This document shows positions 37,120 to 49,323 of a stretch of 64,000 nt of DNA, piece by piece (position 1 is the first letter of the stretch; each line of letters opens with the position of its first letter). Source of the stretch: Ulva prolifera (Eukaryota; Chlorophyta; Ulvophyceae; Ulvales; Ulvaceae); NCBI GenBank assembly GCA_023078555.1, contig CM041203.1, positions 5,540,538 through 5,604,537 on the forward strand, written 5' to 3'. A program made the translations under genes and the position numbers. The notes under the pieces are model-generated. The model saw only the letters and a list, made by a program, of their open reading frames with translations, was not told the DNA's origin and made no database searches.

Positions 37120-40100
37120 AAGCGGAGAAGACACAACAAGTACCGTTTGAACATCTTGGATGCTTTTGCTGCTCACTTGCGAACGAGGTGCTCCTTTGAT
37201 GTAACTGTGACTGGCGACATCAAGATGTACACGCGCGTCACTGTCAGCGTCCCGGAAGCTGGCTGTGGAGAGCCTGTACTTGAACACGATGGACAAAAGC
37301 TGTCCAACTGTGTTACTCGAAGGAGTCAGCTACTGCAGTCCTTGCTCTTTACGACGGGCGAGACGTGTGTCCCCATCAGTCCGAAACATTTCCATTTTTG
37401 GGCGGCATACGAGCCGACCGGTGCAGCGGAAGCATCGTCTCTGCTTTCGACTCTCGAGGTGTGCTGAGCCAAATCAATGTTGTCGTACGGGCAGTGTGAC
37501 TGCGCCTTGAGCCAGCAGTTTTCCTTCACCGCTGTGCGTTACGGCAGCATGTCGTTTTCACGTCGACACGAGACTTCCAGTTTACTTGCTAGAGGTTCAG
37601 GAACCACTTCCGTGAAGCTTGTTGAAACAGGATTAAGCAGCTTTCGTGTTCTAGCACAGCCGTAGGTGTACAGCATTCCTCTTGCGGGGCCCCGTCGGGC
37701 ATCCCACAAAGGAGATCTCATAGACCAGGGCTGAATTGCCGCACACCACCGTCGCACTGCAGGTGGCAGTCTTCTTGCAAGACTCAGTTACAGTCTCAAC
37801 CGTGTCCCAGACTTTGGCATGTTTGTTCCGCAAGCAGTGGCGCCAGTCCATGTCCCAATCTCCTCGCGAGCTGATCCCATGCTTGCCCTGGCCTTCAGAC
37901 CTCGGCCAGCCTCGACCTCACACAGCGGAGATTTCAGAGCTTGTACATGGTCTCATGGCACTTCAGCCTGTGGCGCTGCAATCTGTCCTGTCTCATCTGC
38001 TTCCCAGCGAGATGTACCTTTGCCCTCCCTCCATGAGAGCCATGGCTATCGCTGCCAGAATGTGCCATGGTGTGCTAGATCTCACCGGCGCTCTTGCACC
38101 AGAATTTACCTCCCGAGAACATCTGTCCCAGCTTCGGGAGGCCACTGCAGCGAGCCCCGACTCCTGCATCAGCAGTTGCTGGTCCATGGACACAAGGCAC
38201 ACAGATGGTTCGTGCGCGTCAAACTGCCCTACATGTACCAGAGACAAAGACCCATGTCTGTTGGACTCCCCTTCCACCTGTCCCAATTCGCATGACGCTT
38301 CCAGCCACAGCCACACTCACGCGCATGACTGCAACCGCCCTACAAGAAGGAAACATCAGCCGTCTCCCACCGACAACATCTGCCAGTCACCAGTCTCCAG
38401 TGACGCCAGCACACATTACGGAAGTAGCCCGTCCGCACATATGCCTGCAAACCCAGCCTTCCCTGCCTCGCCCACTCAACACCATGCACTCTCACGCCGC
38501 CAGGAACCTGGTTCCTTCTTGACAAGCAGCTGGCTGACACCAGCGTCAGGCAGCCGCTCCCTCCTGCCCTCAGCCCCCGCCCTCACCCTCCAGCTCTCAG
38601 ACGTATGCTATGACGTGTTCACCTTGCTCCCGACGATGCTCCACTCCTTCGCACAGTCCGGGATGCAGCTGCCCCGCGTTCGTGTCAGCGGTGGCCGGTC
38701 GTGGCCTCCCCCGACCGATGCCGACATCCTTGCGACCGTCCCCTTCCTGCATGTCCTACAGCCACTGCGCCCAGTGTCCCTCGAGCTGTCAGGCCTGCCC
38801 CTCTACCTCAGCGACGCGTCCAGCTGGGCGCCAGCGCTCGCACGCATGACGCAGCTGACCCGCCTCGACCTCAAGCTCGATACGTGGAAGGTCATGCCCG
38901 GCAGGACCCTCGCCGCCTCCGGCACAGCCATGGCGCGTGTGCGGCGATACGCGGCCCTCGCCGGCTGTAGTCCGGCTGCCGCGGCGCCGTGTGAGCCATC
39001 TTCGTCCCTCGACAGCGCAGACATGGAGCACTCCCCCCGGCTCTCCCTGGCCTCAGGCCGCGTCAGCAGCTCCCCGCCGGCGGTGGTATCGGCGGCTGCA
39101 GAGCGAGACCAGGCGGCGCAGTACGACTCGTGGATGCATGCGAAGGCTGAGTCCGCGCGCGGCATCGCCCGGCACCTGGCCGCCCTGGCGGGCCTGAGAC
39201 ACCTCGAGATTCACAGCTGCGCGTGTGAGTGGACAGCCGTCACACTCGCCAGCCTGTCCTGTGCGCGTTACCTCAGTCACCTGGAGCTTCACTGGATCGA
39301 CAACGCGCAAAGTGCCGCGCGGCACATGCTCCCCGCCATCGCGAGCCTGCTGTCTACCGCGTTTGCTTGCGAGGAACACAGCGATTGTACCAGCGGCGCG
39401 ATGTCTGAAGATATCAGCATCGGTGACAGGAGCGGTGCAGACGGCCCAGGGTGCAGAAGCCCGGACGACTCGGTGATGTCAGACCACATGCATGAGCAGG
39501 AGTCGCAGGAGATGCCATGTCCCGCCACCATGGTGCGCCTTTTCTGACACGGGCTATAGAGGACAGCTTGCTGCAATCGTGCGTCGGAGTTAAATTACTA
39601 GTAGTTGGGCGCTGCTTTAGACTGCATATTTTTAGTTCAACCGGACTTGATTAACAAAGAAGTGTCACAAGAGGGTCATTAGAGCTAAGTTGTTTGTTGG
39701 ATTCTCATGTCCACACTACTGTGTTGACAGAACAGGCACCGAACGCAAAATGATTACCACATCTGGTGCGCAGGCGCCGCCCCTGGAGACCCTCATACTG
39801 TGCCAGGTGCCCAGCTCCTCTCGGCAGTTCAGCCCAGGCTCTGGCTGCCTGTGGGACCCCTCTGCCGACCTCCAGACCCTCCTCCCCGCCGCCCTTGGTC
39901 GGCCGGGGGCACTTTCCGCCCTGTTCTCGCACTCACCAAGCGGCGCCCTCTCGCGCCTTCAGAGACTCTCCCTCGCTGGACTTTGTGTGGCCGTCAATGA
40001 GCTTGACGCGCTGGTCATGAATGCACCCCGGCTGACCAGCCTCACACTCCCCCAGACAGCTACCCTGCAGTGGCTGCACAAGCTGGCGCCGCTGCCGTGG

Positions 40101-41147
40101 CTGCAAGAGCTGAACATGGAGTACATCCCAAGAACCACCGGCAGGCGTGAGGCCGAGGCGAGGGCCCCAGAAGCGCCGGCAGCCGGAGTGCATGGAGCGC
40201 ATGCATATGGGTTGCCGCGGGCCCGTCCCTCAGCGACGCTGCATGACTGGGAGTGCCGCGGGCGGATGCGCGCTCTCGAGGTGCGGCGGCGACGCACGCT
40301 CTGCCGCGGCAACGCGTTTGCGGTCCTCGCGCCGCAGCTCTGCGCATTCACTGGCCTCACACGGCTCGTGTGGACTGAGCCGCTGCCCGCAAGACCGGCG
40401 GCCGGGGACTGGGCGGGCGTGCTCGCGGCCTCGCTGCGGTCCCTGTGCCAGCTGCAGCATCTGGAGGTCGCGGCGCAGCTGAACTGCGAGTCCGCCGGCA
40501 CGGCCCGCTTTGCCGAGACGCTGGGGCACCTCCACAAGCTGACATACCTCAACCTGTCTGTGTGCGACGTCTCCGAGGTCGCGTCGGCGCTGGGGCGTCT
40601 GTCAGAGCTCCGGGGGCTGGTGGCGAAGGGGGTGGTGCGGCAGGAGAAGGGCGAGGGCGTGTTCTCGCTTCTTGCCGCGCTGCCAGCCCTGCGATGCCTG
40701 ACGCAGCTGCGCCTCTCGGAGAGCCGGCCCTGGCCCAAGCTCCCCCCGTGCAGCCGGGCAGCTCGGGGGGAGAGTCGCGACGCCGGGCGAGGCGTAGGGC
40801 CGCTGCCGGTCGACCCGATGGAGCGAGTTCAGCACTTGATGCACCGTGTTACAGTCTGCGATCACCCAGGGGTGATCTGCAGAGCAGTTGAGGTCCGCGA
40901 GCGTATGCTGGACGCCGTCCGGGGCAAGCTCGATGCCTTGTCAGAGGCTCCGCAGCTGCGGGAGCTGCGGCTGGATACGCCATGCATTTGCGACGTGCTT
41001 GACGCCCTGGCGCCGCGGCTCACGGGGATGAGGGAGCTGCAGCGGCTCGAGCTGGCGACGCTGGGCGAGGGGTATCATCGAGCCAAGCGCGCGCTGTGGC
41101 CGCACGTGCTGGGCCTGCCGCTGCAGGAGGGTGTGAGGCTGTGGTGA
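37120..41147 (+). CDS. SKP1/BTB-like domain plus leucine-rich-repeat protein (paralogue 2)
   Basis: Exons: a frame open from 37120 to 37458 (donor GTGTGC), 37763-39532 (donor GTGCGC) and 39774-41147, all phase 0. The first exon has SFDVTVTGDIKMYTRVTVSV, RRSQLLQSLL, VPISPKHFHFWAAYEP and LLSTLE; across the intron it joins VAVFLQD, matching the ALK/AADFLQD join of paralogue 1. No in-frame ATG lies early in exon 1, so a start exon upstream is probably missing from my model. Exon 2 merges the helical stretch (LVHGLMALQPVALQSVLSHL) with a long Ser/His/Pro-rich insert and the first LRRs (LTRLDLKLDTW, LRHLEIHSC). Exon 3 is LRR (LSRLQRLSLAGL, LTYLNLSVCDVSEV, LRELRLDTPCICDVLD). Possible ubiquitin-ligase adaptor by analogy with SKP1/BTB proteins. 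Confidence 0.65.
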
Positions 41148-42793
41148 CTCCAGTGCGCCATGTTCGCATCAGGCTGTTAGGTCAGCGGAGCGTCGAGGGA
41201 ACCCACATGCCAGCCGCCTGGCATCTCACCGTTACTGGCAGGCTTGTATGTACTAGTGTGGCTTGGGTGGTGTTCCTGCTGCCTCCTGAGTGCTTGCTGC
41301 CACTGCTTATGTGCTTATGTGGTGGAGATGTCAGGAGACGCGGTAACGGCACACAGCCGTGAGTAGGCACTAAACAATACTAGGGCGTCTAATGTCTTCA
41401 GGCGGGGCCTGTGCTCTCTACTTGACAGTCAGGTAGTCAGGCCTAGGCAGCTGTAATACCCATGTGAAAGCACGGGCAGGTGTGCGTGAACGTGCTGCGA
41501 CTGGTGGAAGCTCAGTGAGGCTGCGTGTGCAAAGTCACCTGCTGTAACATAGTTGCTGTGCCGATCAATTGATCGAATTAAAAGTAGTTTCGGCTCAAGG
41601 GTGCATGCTCGTCTTTTCAGCATGTGGAATCGGAGTGAGATGCTATGTCCAGCGCAGGCATGCATGCACATAAAGGTTCACACATCTTGCCGTTAGCACT
41701 CAAGCGCATTGCACAGCACAGATGCCTTGCGGTGACTGGACGCTGTGTTCGGGCTCGCAGTGGGTGAGCATTTCCTGACATGCGTGCATTGGGGGGTTGG
41801 TGTGCTTATGCGTCCCCCCTGGCGGTGCTTCCTGCCACTCCGGCTTTATCCTTGTAACACTTCTGAGTCACGGTTGGCTATACTTTGCAAGCATGCAGGT
41901 CACTGCGCTGTCTGGTGCAGGCGTGTGTCGCGTCTGCGTCCCATCTCTCCCTCCTTTGGATGTTTGTACAGCAGCCACCCACATTCTTTAGTAAAACGCC
42001 TGAGCGACTGCAACATGCAATTGCGAGCCAGCGTCTGGCACCCAGTCAAATGGCGTAATACATGTGGCAATATTCTACATTGCGATACCTCCGCCTATCA
42101 GATGATGCACGTGTGCCCGCACGGTATGTCGCCATGTGCGTCTCTCGGGCTGCACACTTTGGTCACACAGACATGGCTCTCATGTGCATGTTGTGGCCTG
42201 GCCGCTAGAGTTTGGCTGCTGCAGACAATGCCGCCCGTGTGAGGCGTTCTGCAGTCCGAGACATCACAGGCGTTGCATCATGTGTCATACCAGCAAGTGG
42301 CCCATACGAGAGCGGCCTGCTCATCGCGCCAGCTTGCAGGCGTTGCCTATGATTAGCTCATAATCTGTATGAATATTAATATTAATGTCCTGCACGCTGG
42401 TTGTGCTCGCGGTACCTGGTGCTCAAGCTATATCGTTCACTCCAAGTGCTAGACGCTGTGCCGCTGCCTCATCTAATGTGGTTCCGCACGATCTCAATGC
42501 GAGCCTCTGCAACCCTGCGACACACATGAACATTGGCCCCATCTCACCTAGGCACGCAATTGTTCGGGGTCTATTGGGTACACCGTGTACTCACAAACAG
42601 CACGTAATTTAAGGGCTTGCAGTACGCAGCAACGTTAAGGTTTTACAGCACGAACTGTAACATCTACTGGAGGTGCACCTGCATACGCATGCTAGCCAGG
42701 GCGACCAGGGCCAGCGTGACGGCCGGTGCTGCCCAAAGCAGCACAGCATAGCACAAAGCACGCCAGCGTGCACTGCCGGCAGCCCACCTGCCG
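41148..42793. other. Intergenic, with one R2 copy
   Basis: No gene supported between the LRR gene ending at 41147 and the convergent LRR gene ending at 42794. The first ~400 bases are similar to 47726-48240, part of a duplicated 3' end. Confidence 0.5.
41805..41872 (-). repeat. R2 (SINE-like) element
   Basis: Read on the minus strand: gtgttacaaggataaagccg, gagtggcaggaagcaccgcc. Matches the R2 head and core. Confidence 0.75.
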
Positions 42794-45514
42794 TCACCAG
42801 TAACACTCTTGCCCCCTCCATGTCGACATCTCAGCCACGGTCAGCCACGGCGCTGCGGCCAGAATCGCATCCTTCAGGGCCCCCCCGCTGGCAGCCCCTG
42901 CAGCCTCGGCACCCTCGTGCTGGAAGGGTGCCCCGTCGCGCCCCTCGATTTCAACCTGGCGCAGGGCCGTCGCCTGCGCAAGCAGCGGCACGGCGGCCAG
43001 TGCCGGCCCGTCCCCGCTGATGTCCAGGAGCCGCAGCCGCGTCAGCGGCTGCAACGAGCCAACCACCACCACCAGGCCCCCCCCGTCGAGACAGCATCCG
43101 CACAGCACCAGCTCCTCCAGCCCCACCAGCCGCCGCAGCCGCCCCGCGACCGCCGCTGGGTTGTCATCCAGCCAGATGTCAGCCAGCGCGAGCCGCCGCA
43201 GGCCATCCACGCCGCCGCCCACCATCTCCCCCGCGGCCTCCAGCAGCCGCAGCGCGCCAGCGCACGTCGCGAGCGTGTCGCTGACGTCGAGGGCCGTGAG
43301 TGCTGTCATCTGCGGCAGCGCCCCCGCAACGGCAGCCATGCCCGGGTCACGGAACACGTTCCCCGCGAGGTTGAGCGTCTGGAGGGCAGGGAGGTGCGCC
43401 AGCATCGCCCCCAACGCCACGGCGTCTGAGCGCCCGAAGCAGCAACACTGCAGCTGGAGCGCCGTCAGCTGGCGCAGGGCCCCCCCCTCCTGTGCGTCCA
43501 GGCAGCGGAGGTATTCGGCAGGCCGAGCGGCGTACGTGTCCGCGGCATTCAGGGAGCGCAGGGCCGTCAGCGCCGTGGATCGGCACACGTGTAGAACCAG
43601 CGGACATCCGCGGGCCTGAGCGCTGCTGCCGCTGCAGTACACCTCAGCTCTACCGCTTGAACCGGCCGCGGATGGCTCTGAATCGTCACTGCTGGTCCAC
43701 CCGTCACTCGAAAACTGCGAGCCGTACCCTCCAGCGCTGACCCGGCCCCTCTCAGATACAGTCACACCCTGAGCTGCCAGCCAGTCCCAGTCCATCGCAT
43801 ACTTCGTTGTGTGAGCAATGTCGAGCGTCTGTAGGGCAACGAGGCAGTCCAGGACTTCCGCAAACACGGCCGCCCAGTTATCATTCATATGGACGCCATA
43901 TAGACGCAGGCAAGTCAGCCGTGTCAGCCGTGACAGGCTGAGGACCGCATCCCGCTCCGTCTGCGGCAGGAGGGCTGACGAGGCACTTGAATTGCAGTCG
44001 ATGCAGCGCGGGAGGGAAAGGCTGACCAGCTGGGTCAGATCAGAGATGCCGTGCAAGAGGCTGGGTGCGTTGCATGCATGCGGCCCGACGGGGGGGTCGT
44101 GGGTGTGCATGTGGAGCCGCGAGAGCCCCGGGAGAGCGTGCAGCGTGGCCACCATCAGGGTTTGCGCCATGCGGATGGTACGGTGAATATCACTCTCGTC
44201 CGGGGGCGGGCATTGGCGGTGGCGCATAGCACTGCAGCAGGTGAAATCCGCCGTCAGTGTCAGCTCACGGAGGGTCTTCAGCTGTGAGATGGCACCGAAG
44301 GTGCGCGTAAGGTGCTGCGCCGAAGACCTGGGGATTGACAGCGAGAGCGACGTCAGCGATGCTGCGGCGTCATGCATTGCGGCTGGCGCGAGGCCGGCGG
44401 GTGCGACCGGCAGCGGCGCGGCATGCCGAGCGGCGAGGTTGGCGGCCGCGGTGCCGCTGATGTCCGGCTGCGGTGTGTCGCGGCGGCGTTTGCGTGGGAT
44501 AAGCACTTGAAGGGGGATTGCGTGAGGGGAGAGCTGCAGGTGGGGGGGGACGGTGGGGGTGGCGTTGGGGTCCCAGACGCGGTGCGGGCTCCCGCCGGAG
44601 AGCACCGCCGCCGCCGAGAGGACCTGTACGAGGAGGGAGGCGCGTGCGGGGGCCGCGTCGTCGAGGGCGAGGTGGTCCGGGAGATCTGGGAGGTCGAGGC
44701 TGTGGCTACTGGTAATCTCTGGGAGCCGGGCCTGGAGGACGGCCGGGTGGCAGGAGGGCGGCAAGAGCAGGAGCAGAAAGATGATCTGGTTCCATTGCGC
44801 GACTTGCCTGGCCATGGCGTGGTCGCACATGAAGTCAACATGTTTGGGGATGAGGCAATCGATCGGCTCAGCTGCCGAGACGACGGAGAGGAGCAGGTGT
44901 GGCGGGACGGCTTGGACGATCTGCACAGCCGCTTCAGACTCGATCTCGAGAGGCGTTCACACTCATGCGTATGCGCGCGCGATATCCATCACGCATGTTG
45001 ATTCTATGCTCTCGGCCCGTGGCAGCTCTGCAGCAGCATTGTGCGGCTACGGCATATCCGTTAGCGGGGCAGCAACACATTTTGCAGGGCGGCAGGGCGG
45101 CACGTGGCAGTCTGCGTCTCGCTTCCTGGGCATATGTGGATATTCACAGTCGGTTTAGCGCAAGCCTGTACGAGCTGCAGCTGCGGATCTTGCTGTAGTC
45201 AAGGACTCTTAAGTTGTGATGCTGAACTAAAGCTTGCAGGCTTTTGCACGTGGTGACCAGAAATAGCGACTGCCAATGTGGCTAGAAGTACTGTTTGGTG
45301 GTGATTACCTTGCAGGCCCGCGTGCGCTGCTTCTCGGAGGGAAAGTACGTGATCTGTGGTGGTTCCTGGGCCGAGAGCCGAATGAAGCGGCCCATCCGCT
45401 TTGCTTTTGGCTCCGGGACAAACACTCTGCTGAGGGTGTGGAGGAGCATGCCCAGCAGCTCCAGATCCTGCAGGAAGTCTGCAGCCTGCACGGAGGACCT
45501 TTTCTTGGAGGACC

Positions 45515-45576
<62 letters not shown>

Positions 45577-46385
45577 ATGATTGATTGTTTTGGCAGACAG
45601 CTTGCTTGGCACAGGACTGTAATCTGTCTCAGCAGCTTTGGGCAGTGGGTCTCATGTGGAGCAGATATGGCTTCGTAATCCTACGGCATGAGTGGAAGTT
45701 ATCCAAGCAGGCCTAACCTTCGTAGAAGTTGATCAAGTACACAGCATGTACCAGGGTGCAGACAGCTACAGCTACACAGGCTCTGGAAACAGTATGATGC
45801 AAGGTAACAATCCAGCGAAGCTCCAACAGCTCTGTCGGAAAGTCTAAGTGTGGGCGCTACAGGCAGTCATCCTCACTGAGACACGATAGAACACATCACT
45901 GTCGAGAGGTTGCGACATGTTGATGCATGGGCTGTATCAGATCTGACGACGCACGAATGTGCAAGTCAACATAGCTGCATTTTATGTGAACTTCACAACG
46001 GAGACGTGGATGTCATGGTGAGCGAAGGGATAGCAGATAAGCGGCATCGCAGCCCAATTCGGCGGACACACTGGCAAGCTTCAGCAAGCACAGACCACAC
46101 CATCAGAGCTGAAAAGAGTGTATCATCGTGGAAGGCTTGAAGCGGTGCAGGGCCCGCTCGATTGGGAGCTGCTGTGGCTCGAACGCATGCCTTCCACGCT
46201 TGCAGCTCGTGGACGGACAGCGCGAGTGGCACGTCCACGTCTGCGTCCGTCTGACCTCTGAGGGTACACAGCAGCTTGCTGCGGTCAGCATACAGTGGCG
46301 AGATATGTAACGGAGTGAGCCCATGCGCAAACGATATCTGGTTGCGACGGAACCGGCACACAGTATCGTGTGTTTTTGCAGGCAT
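42794..46385 (-). CDS. SKP1/BTB-like domain plus leucine-rich-repeat protein (paralogue 3)
   Basis: Minus-strand exons 46385-46101 (donor GTGTGG), 45485-45309 (donor GTAATC) and 44920-42794, all phase 0, about 862 residues. I chose the ATG at 46385, but the frame is open further upstream to 46613. Exon 1 carries ISFAHGLTPLHISPLYADRS, KLLCTLRG, VDVPLALSVHELQAWKA and LFSALM, joining AADFLQDLELLGMLLHTL in exon 2: the SKP1/BTB-like arrangement of the other two paralogues. Exon 3 opens with IVQAVPPHLLLSVVSA, matching IVESMPQDMVLRMLHA in paralogue 1, and holds LRRs (LKTLRELTLTADF, LVALQTLDIAHT, LPALQTLNLAGNVFRDPG, LTALDVSDT). Intron 1 contains an ATTG repeat about 30 bases before the acceptor. Function inferred only from the fold. 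Confidence 0.7.
45515..45587 (+). repeat. (ATTG)n tetranucleotide repeat
   Basis: About 15 units of ttga/attg with two interruptions near the right end. It lies in intron 1 of the minus-strand SKP1-like/LRR gene, close to the exon 2 acceptor at 45486-45488. Confidence 0.95.
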
Positions 46386-46904
46386 CACGCCGTAAGGGAA
46401 GGGCGCAACAGTAAGATTTAGCCAAAATAACGGTTTTTGTAAAACGGAGTCTGTGTAATTAGTATTCAGCAATTGGTGAGGCCGGTGTGTCCAGTCGCGC
46501 TGCCCACTAGTACTAGCTGTATCTCGAGGCAGTCCGTGTACGCAGTGGTCAAGTGCTCTTGGTACAAGCCAAGAGATCACAGCGCCAGTCCGAGTACATG
46601 CATCATGATGCATGACGGCACCGGACCGTGGTCACAGCGCCAGGCCAGCAGCACCGCATTCAACAAGCTCGATGTCTCAGACTTCAGCCTCTGTACCTAC
46701 TGTGTCCACGACCGATGAGCGTAGTGACGTGTGAGTGCGTTCACTGTGGGCACACGTGGACACCATGGCTGAAGGTGCGTATCCGTGCGTGAGGCCTGCA
46801 CCGGATATCCATATGCACAGTCTGTGGCGTGTGGGCGTGGGCGTGTGTGTGGCTGCGTGGCTGTGTGGCTGTGGCCGGCGCGGGTGCTGCCGTTAACGCA
46901 ACGT
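46386..46904. other. Upstream region of paralogue 3, no separate gene
   Basis: The minus-strand frame of the exon at 46385 stays open to 46613, so part of this stretch may be coding. Nothing else is recognised. Confidence 0.4.
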
Positions 46905-47015
46905 TGCGTGGGTGTTTTGGTGTGTGCTGCGTGTGGCTTGTTGCGTGGTGTGCGGTTCCCCTGGTTCTTGCTTGCGGTGCTACCTGCCTCGCTTGCTTTG
47001 TCCTTGTAACACAGT
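46905..47015 (-). repeat. R2 (SINE-like) element
   Basis: Minus-strand reading gttacaaggacaaagcaagc, gaggcaggtagcaccgcaag, aaccaggggaaccgcacacc is almost identical to the plus copy at 49905-49995. Both stand upstream of a beta-helix exon (47044 and 50288). Confidence 0.85.
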
Positions 47016-47024
47016 CTGTGGCTA

Positions 47025-47460
47025 CCCCCCCCCCCCCCCCCCCTACGGAGGCAACCCATGCAGGCGAATCCGGCGTGTGCACCGGCGCGGCATCTTCTGG
47101 CGCGTTTAAATTCGCAACTGCACCTGCACCCTGTGTGACCGACGCGTGCCCGCTGTACGCCGTGCACAGCCTCGCAGTCACGAAAATCCATTGCACCCTC
47201 ACCGGCGGCGTCCTGGCCCTCGCCGCGAGCGGCCCCCGCACCTCCGCCGCCCTCCGCCGCTGCCACGTACACAGAAGCGGCGAGGACGGAATCAGGCCGC
47301 GCGTCCGGTGCGTACATGCATGACGGCACGGCGACAGCTTGCACCGCTGCGGCCTCTCCCAGCTCCGCATGGCTGTGTAAGCACTTGCGGCATCCACGGC
47401 CAAGGGGGGGGGGGGGGGGGGGGGGGGGTGGATCGTCGAGGACTGCATGCTGCGGCACCT
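47025..47460 (+). pseudogene. Beta-helix gene fragment, decayed, with C19 and G25 runs
   Basis: After a C19 run (47025-47043) the sequence matches the first part of the exon at 50288: SGVCTGA, CPLYAVHSLAVT, HCTLTGGVLALAASGP and ALRRCHVH. It then jumps to material like 50660-50780 (ggcggcatccac; cgaggactg). A G25 run stands at 47404-47428. The frame is broken soon after 47320. It is a truncated duplicate of the beta-helix gene at 49324-52818. Confidence 0.8.
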
Positions 47461-47628
47461 GATTTTAATCACATGTCGTCGGCTGAGGATGTGGCAATCG
47501 ACCGGAGCGCCACAGCGGTAACACGCTCATGCCTCACCAAATAACGAAAGCGCCGCCACGGCGCCAGAGCAGGCTGTGCGACGATTGGACCTGCACATAT
47601 GTTATATAATTTGGCAGCGTCGCGCACG

Positions 47629-48240
47629 CTGGCCACGCTGGGCGAGGGGGATCAGCGCGCAAAGCGTGTGCCGTGGCCGCACGTGCTGGGCCTGCCGCTG
47701 CAAGGGGGTGTGAGACTCCCGGTCGCCGAGTTCGCACCTGGCTGTTTGGTCATGTGCAGAGTGTTGAGACAACTCATTTGTTAGCCGCCTAGCGTTGCGC
47801 CATTGCTGGCGTGCTTCCGTATCAGCGCGGAGCGGTGTTGCAGCTGCCTGCTGAACTCTTAAGTAAAGCTACGTTGGTAAGCTACGTAAGTATATTTGCT
47901 ACTACGTGTGTGCTTGCATGGTGGGTTTGTCAGGAGAGGCCAAAATGGCCATGGTACATAGATGTGAACTACTTGTGAACTTGTGAACTGGTACCGAGTC
48001 GGTACATTCCGAGCGATGCAAGGGTATGGCCTGAGGCCATTCCTGCAGCCCATGGGACCTGAGGCCATTCCTGGGCTCTTTATTCGACGGAGGCAGGTAT
48101 ACTGGGGCAGGTATCTAGAGATAGTCAGGCAGCTGTAAATTCATTGAGATGGCATGGGCAGGTACCTGCCGGTCCAACTGAACAGTTTATGACTAGTGGA
48201 AGCTCAATGACGGCGCTTGTGCAACAGAATTGCCTTTAGC
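47629..48240 (+). pseudogene. Duplicated 3' end of the LRR gene (fragment)
   Basis: 47629-47720 repeats the last codons of the LRR gene at 37120-41147 (ctggcgacgctgggcgaggg; ccgcacgtgctgggcctgcc; ggtgtgag), and similarity continues into its 3' flank (gccagccgcctggc-like; agtcaggcagctgtaa; tggaagctcaatgacg). No upstream part of the gene is present, so it is a dead fragment. Confidence 0.8.
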
Positions 48241-48330
48241 AGACTGGTGATTGCATCGCAAGCATGGCATGCTTGCGCGTCCACGATCCAGGCACACAGC
48301 ATGTTGAACTGGAGCCGTGTGGCAGTGCAG

Positions 48331-48395
48331 TGTTACAAGGACAAAGGCAGCAAGGCGGGCAGCACCGCGAAAGAAGCAAATAACCGAAGCAAACA
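48331..48395 (+). repeat. R2 (SINE-like) element
   Basis: gttacaaggacaaaggcagc, aaggcgggcagcaccgcgaa, agaagcaaat. One of the clearest R2 heads. Confidence 0.85.
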
Positions 48396-49323
48396 CATAG
48401 ACACCCACGCACGCGACACCCACCACGCCCAAAAAACAAAAAAAGATACGACTGTGTGGCCTGAGTCCACGACTTGAACGCATGGGGTCCATCGCACGAA
48501 TGTGCGAATGCTTATTGCCTCGCCCTCTTTCACCGCATGCCAGCAGTATGGTTGTTTGGACTTTTGCCGAACCGTTTGCTGGTGGCCGCTGGCGTGCAGC
48601 TAACGTTCGTTGAATGCATATGCTGCTGAGTCTTGCTGCTGCAGCTGCGTCCGACGTGGATATCTCTGGGCATTGAACCCGGTTTCCGGCGAACCTCTCT
48701 GCAGCTCGACGAATTTAGCCTCTGAAAACGTGCAGTGCTGCTGTTAAGCAAGTGGGCAAAGCGGCATTCATCATCAACATGTCGACGCGAACCGGCCAGC
48801 TGTGCTGTTTTTACTGGAGTCGCATCACTAAATTGCAGACTACATAAATAGCTTCACCGTTAAGAACAATGTGACTCGGATAATGCACTCCAGATCACGT
48901 GGAAAATGACCTGAGCACTCTTTTCCGCCGATCAATGTCTGTCCACTGGTACAAGCAACTGGCAACAGCAGAGCAGCGTACACGCTCTGTGATCTGCGGC
49001 CATCCAATTCGAGTCCGGTCCTCTTTATATGATTTACATATCGAGATTCCGTGCCCGGCTTGCGGTAGGGAGCAAGCCGTTCATGGTAACGTGCCGCGGG
49101 ATTGCGTCCCAACGCCAAGTCTCGGTTGGCTCGGAGCAGAGAAGACAAAGACACGTATTCTGTCTACAGACAAGCGAAATTCGGTACGCCTTCTGCCTTG
49201 CGCCCTGTCTGCGACAGTTCATGACACGTAGCGGATAACAGCACACTGGCACGCACAATGCAAGACTGTAGGAGGACTATGTAAAGCACGGCACGCACCA
49301 TTGCGAAGCGCTACACATACAAT
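48396..49323. other. No supported gene upstream of the third beta-helix gene
   Basis: I looked here for a kinase exon like those of the other two beta-helix genes and found none. Only short unrelated frames occur. Confidence 0.5.

Noticed and set aside
48430-48540. Possible tRNA on the minus strand (gttcaagtcgtggac resembles a T arm)
   Set aside because: The T stem pairs poorly and no D arm or acceptor stem can be closed.
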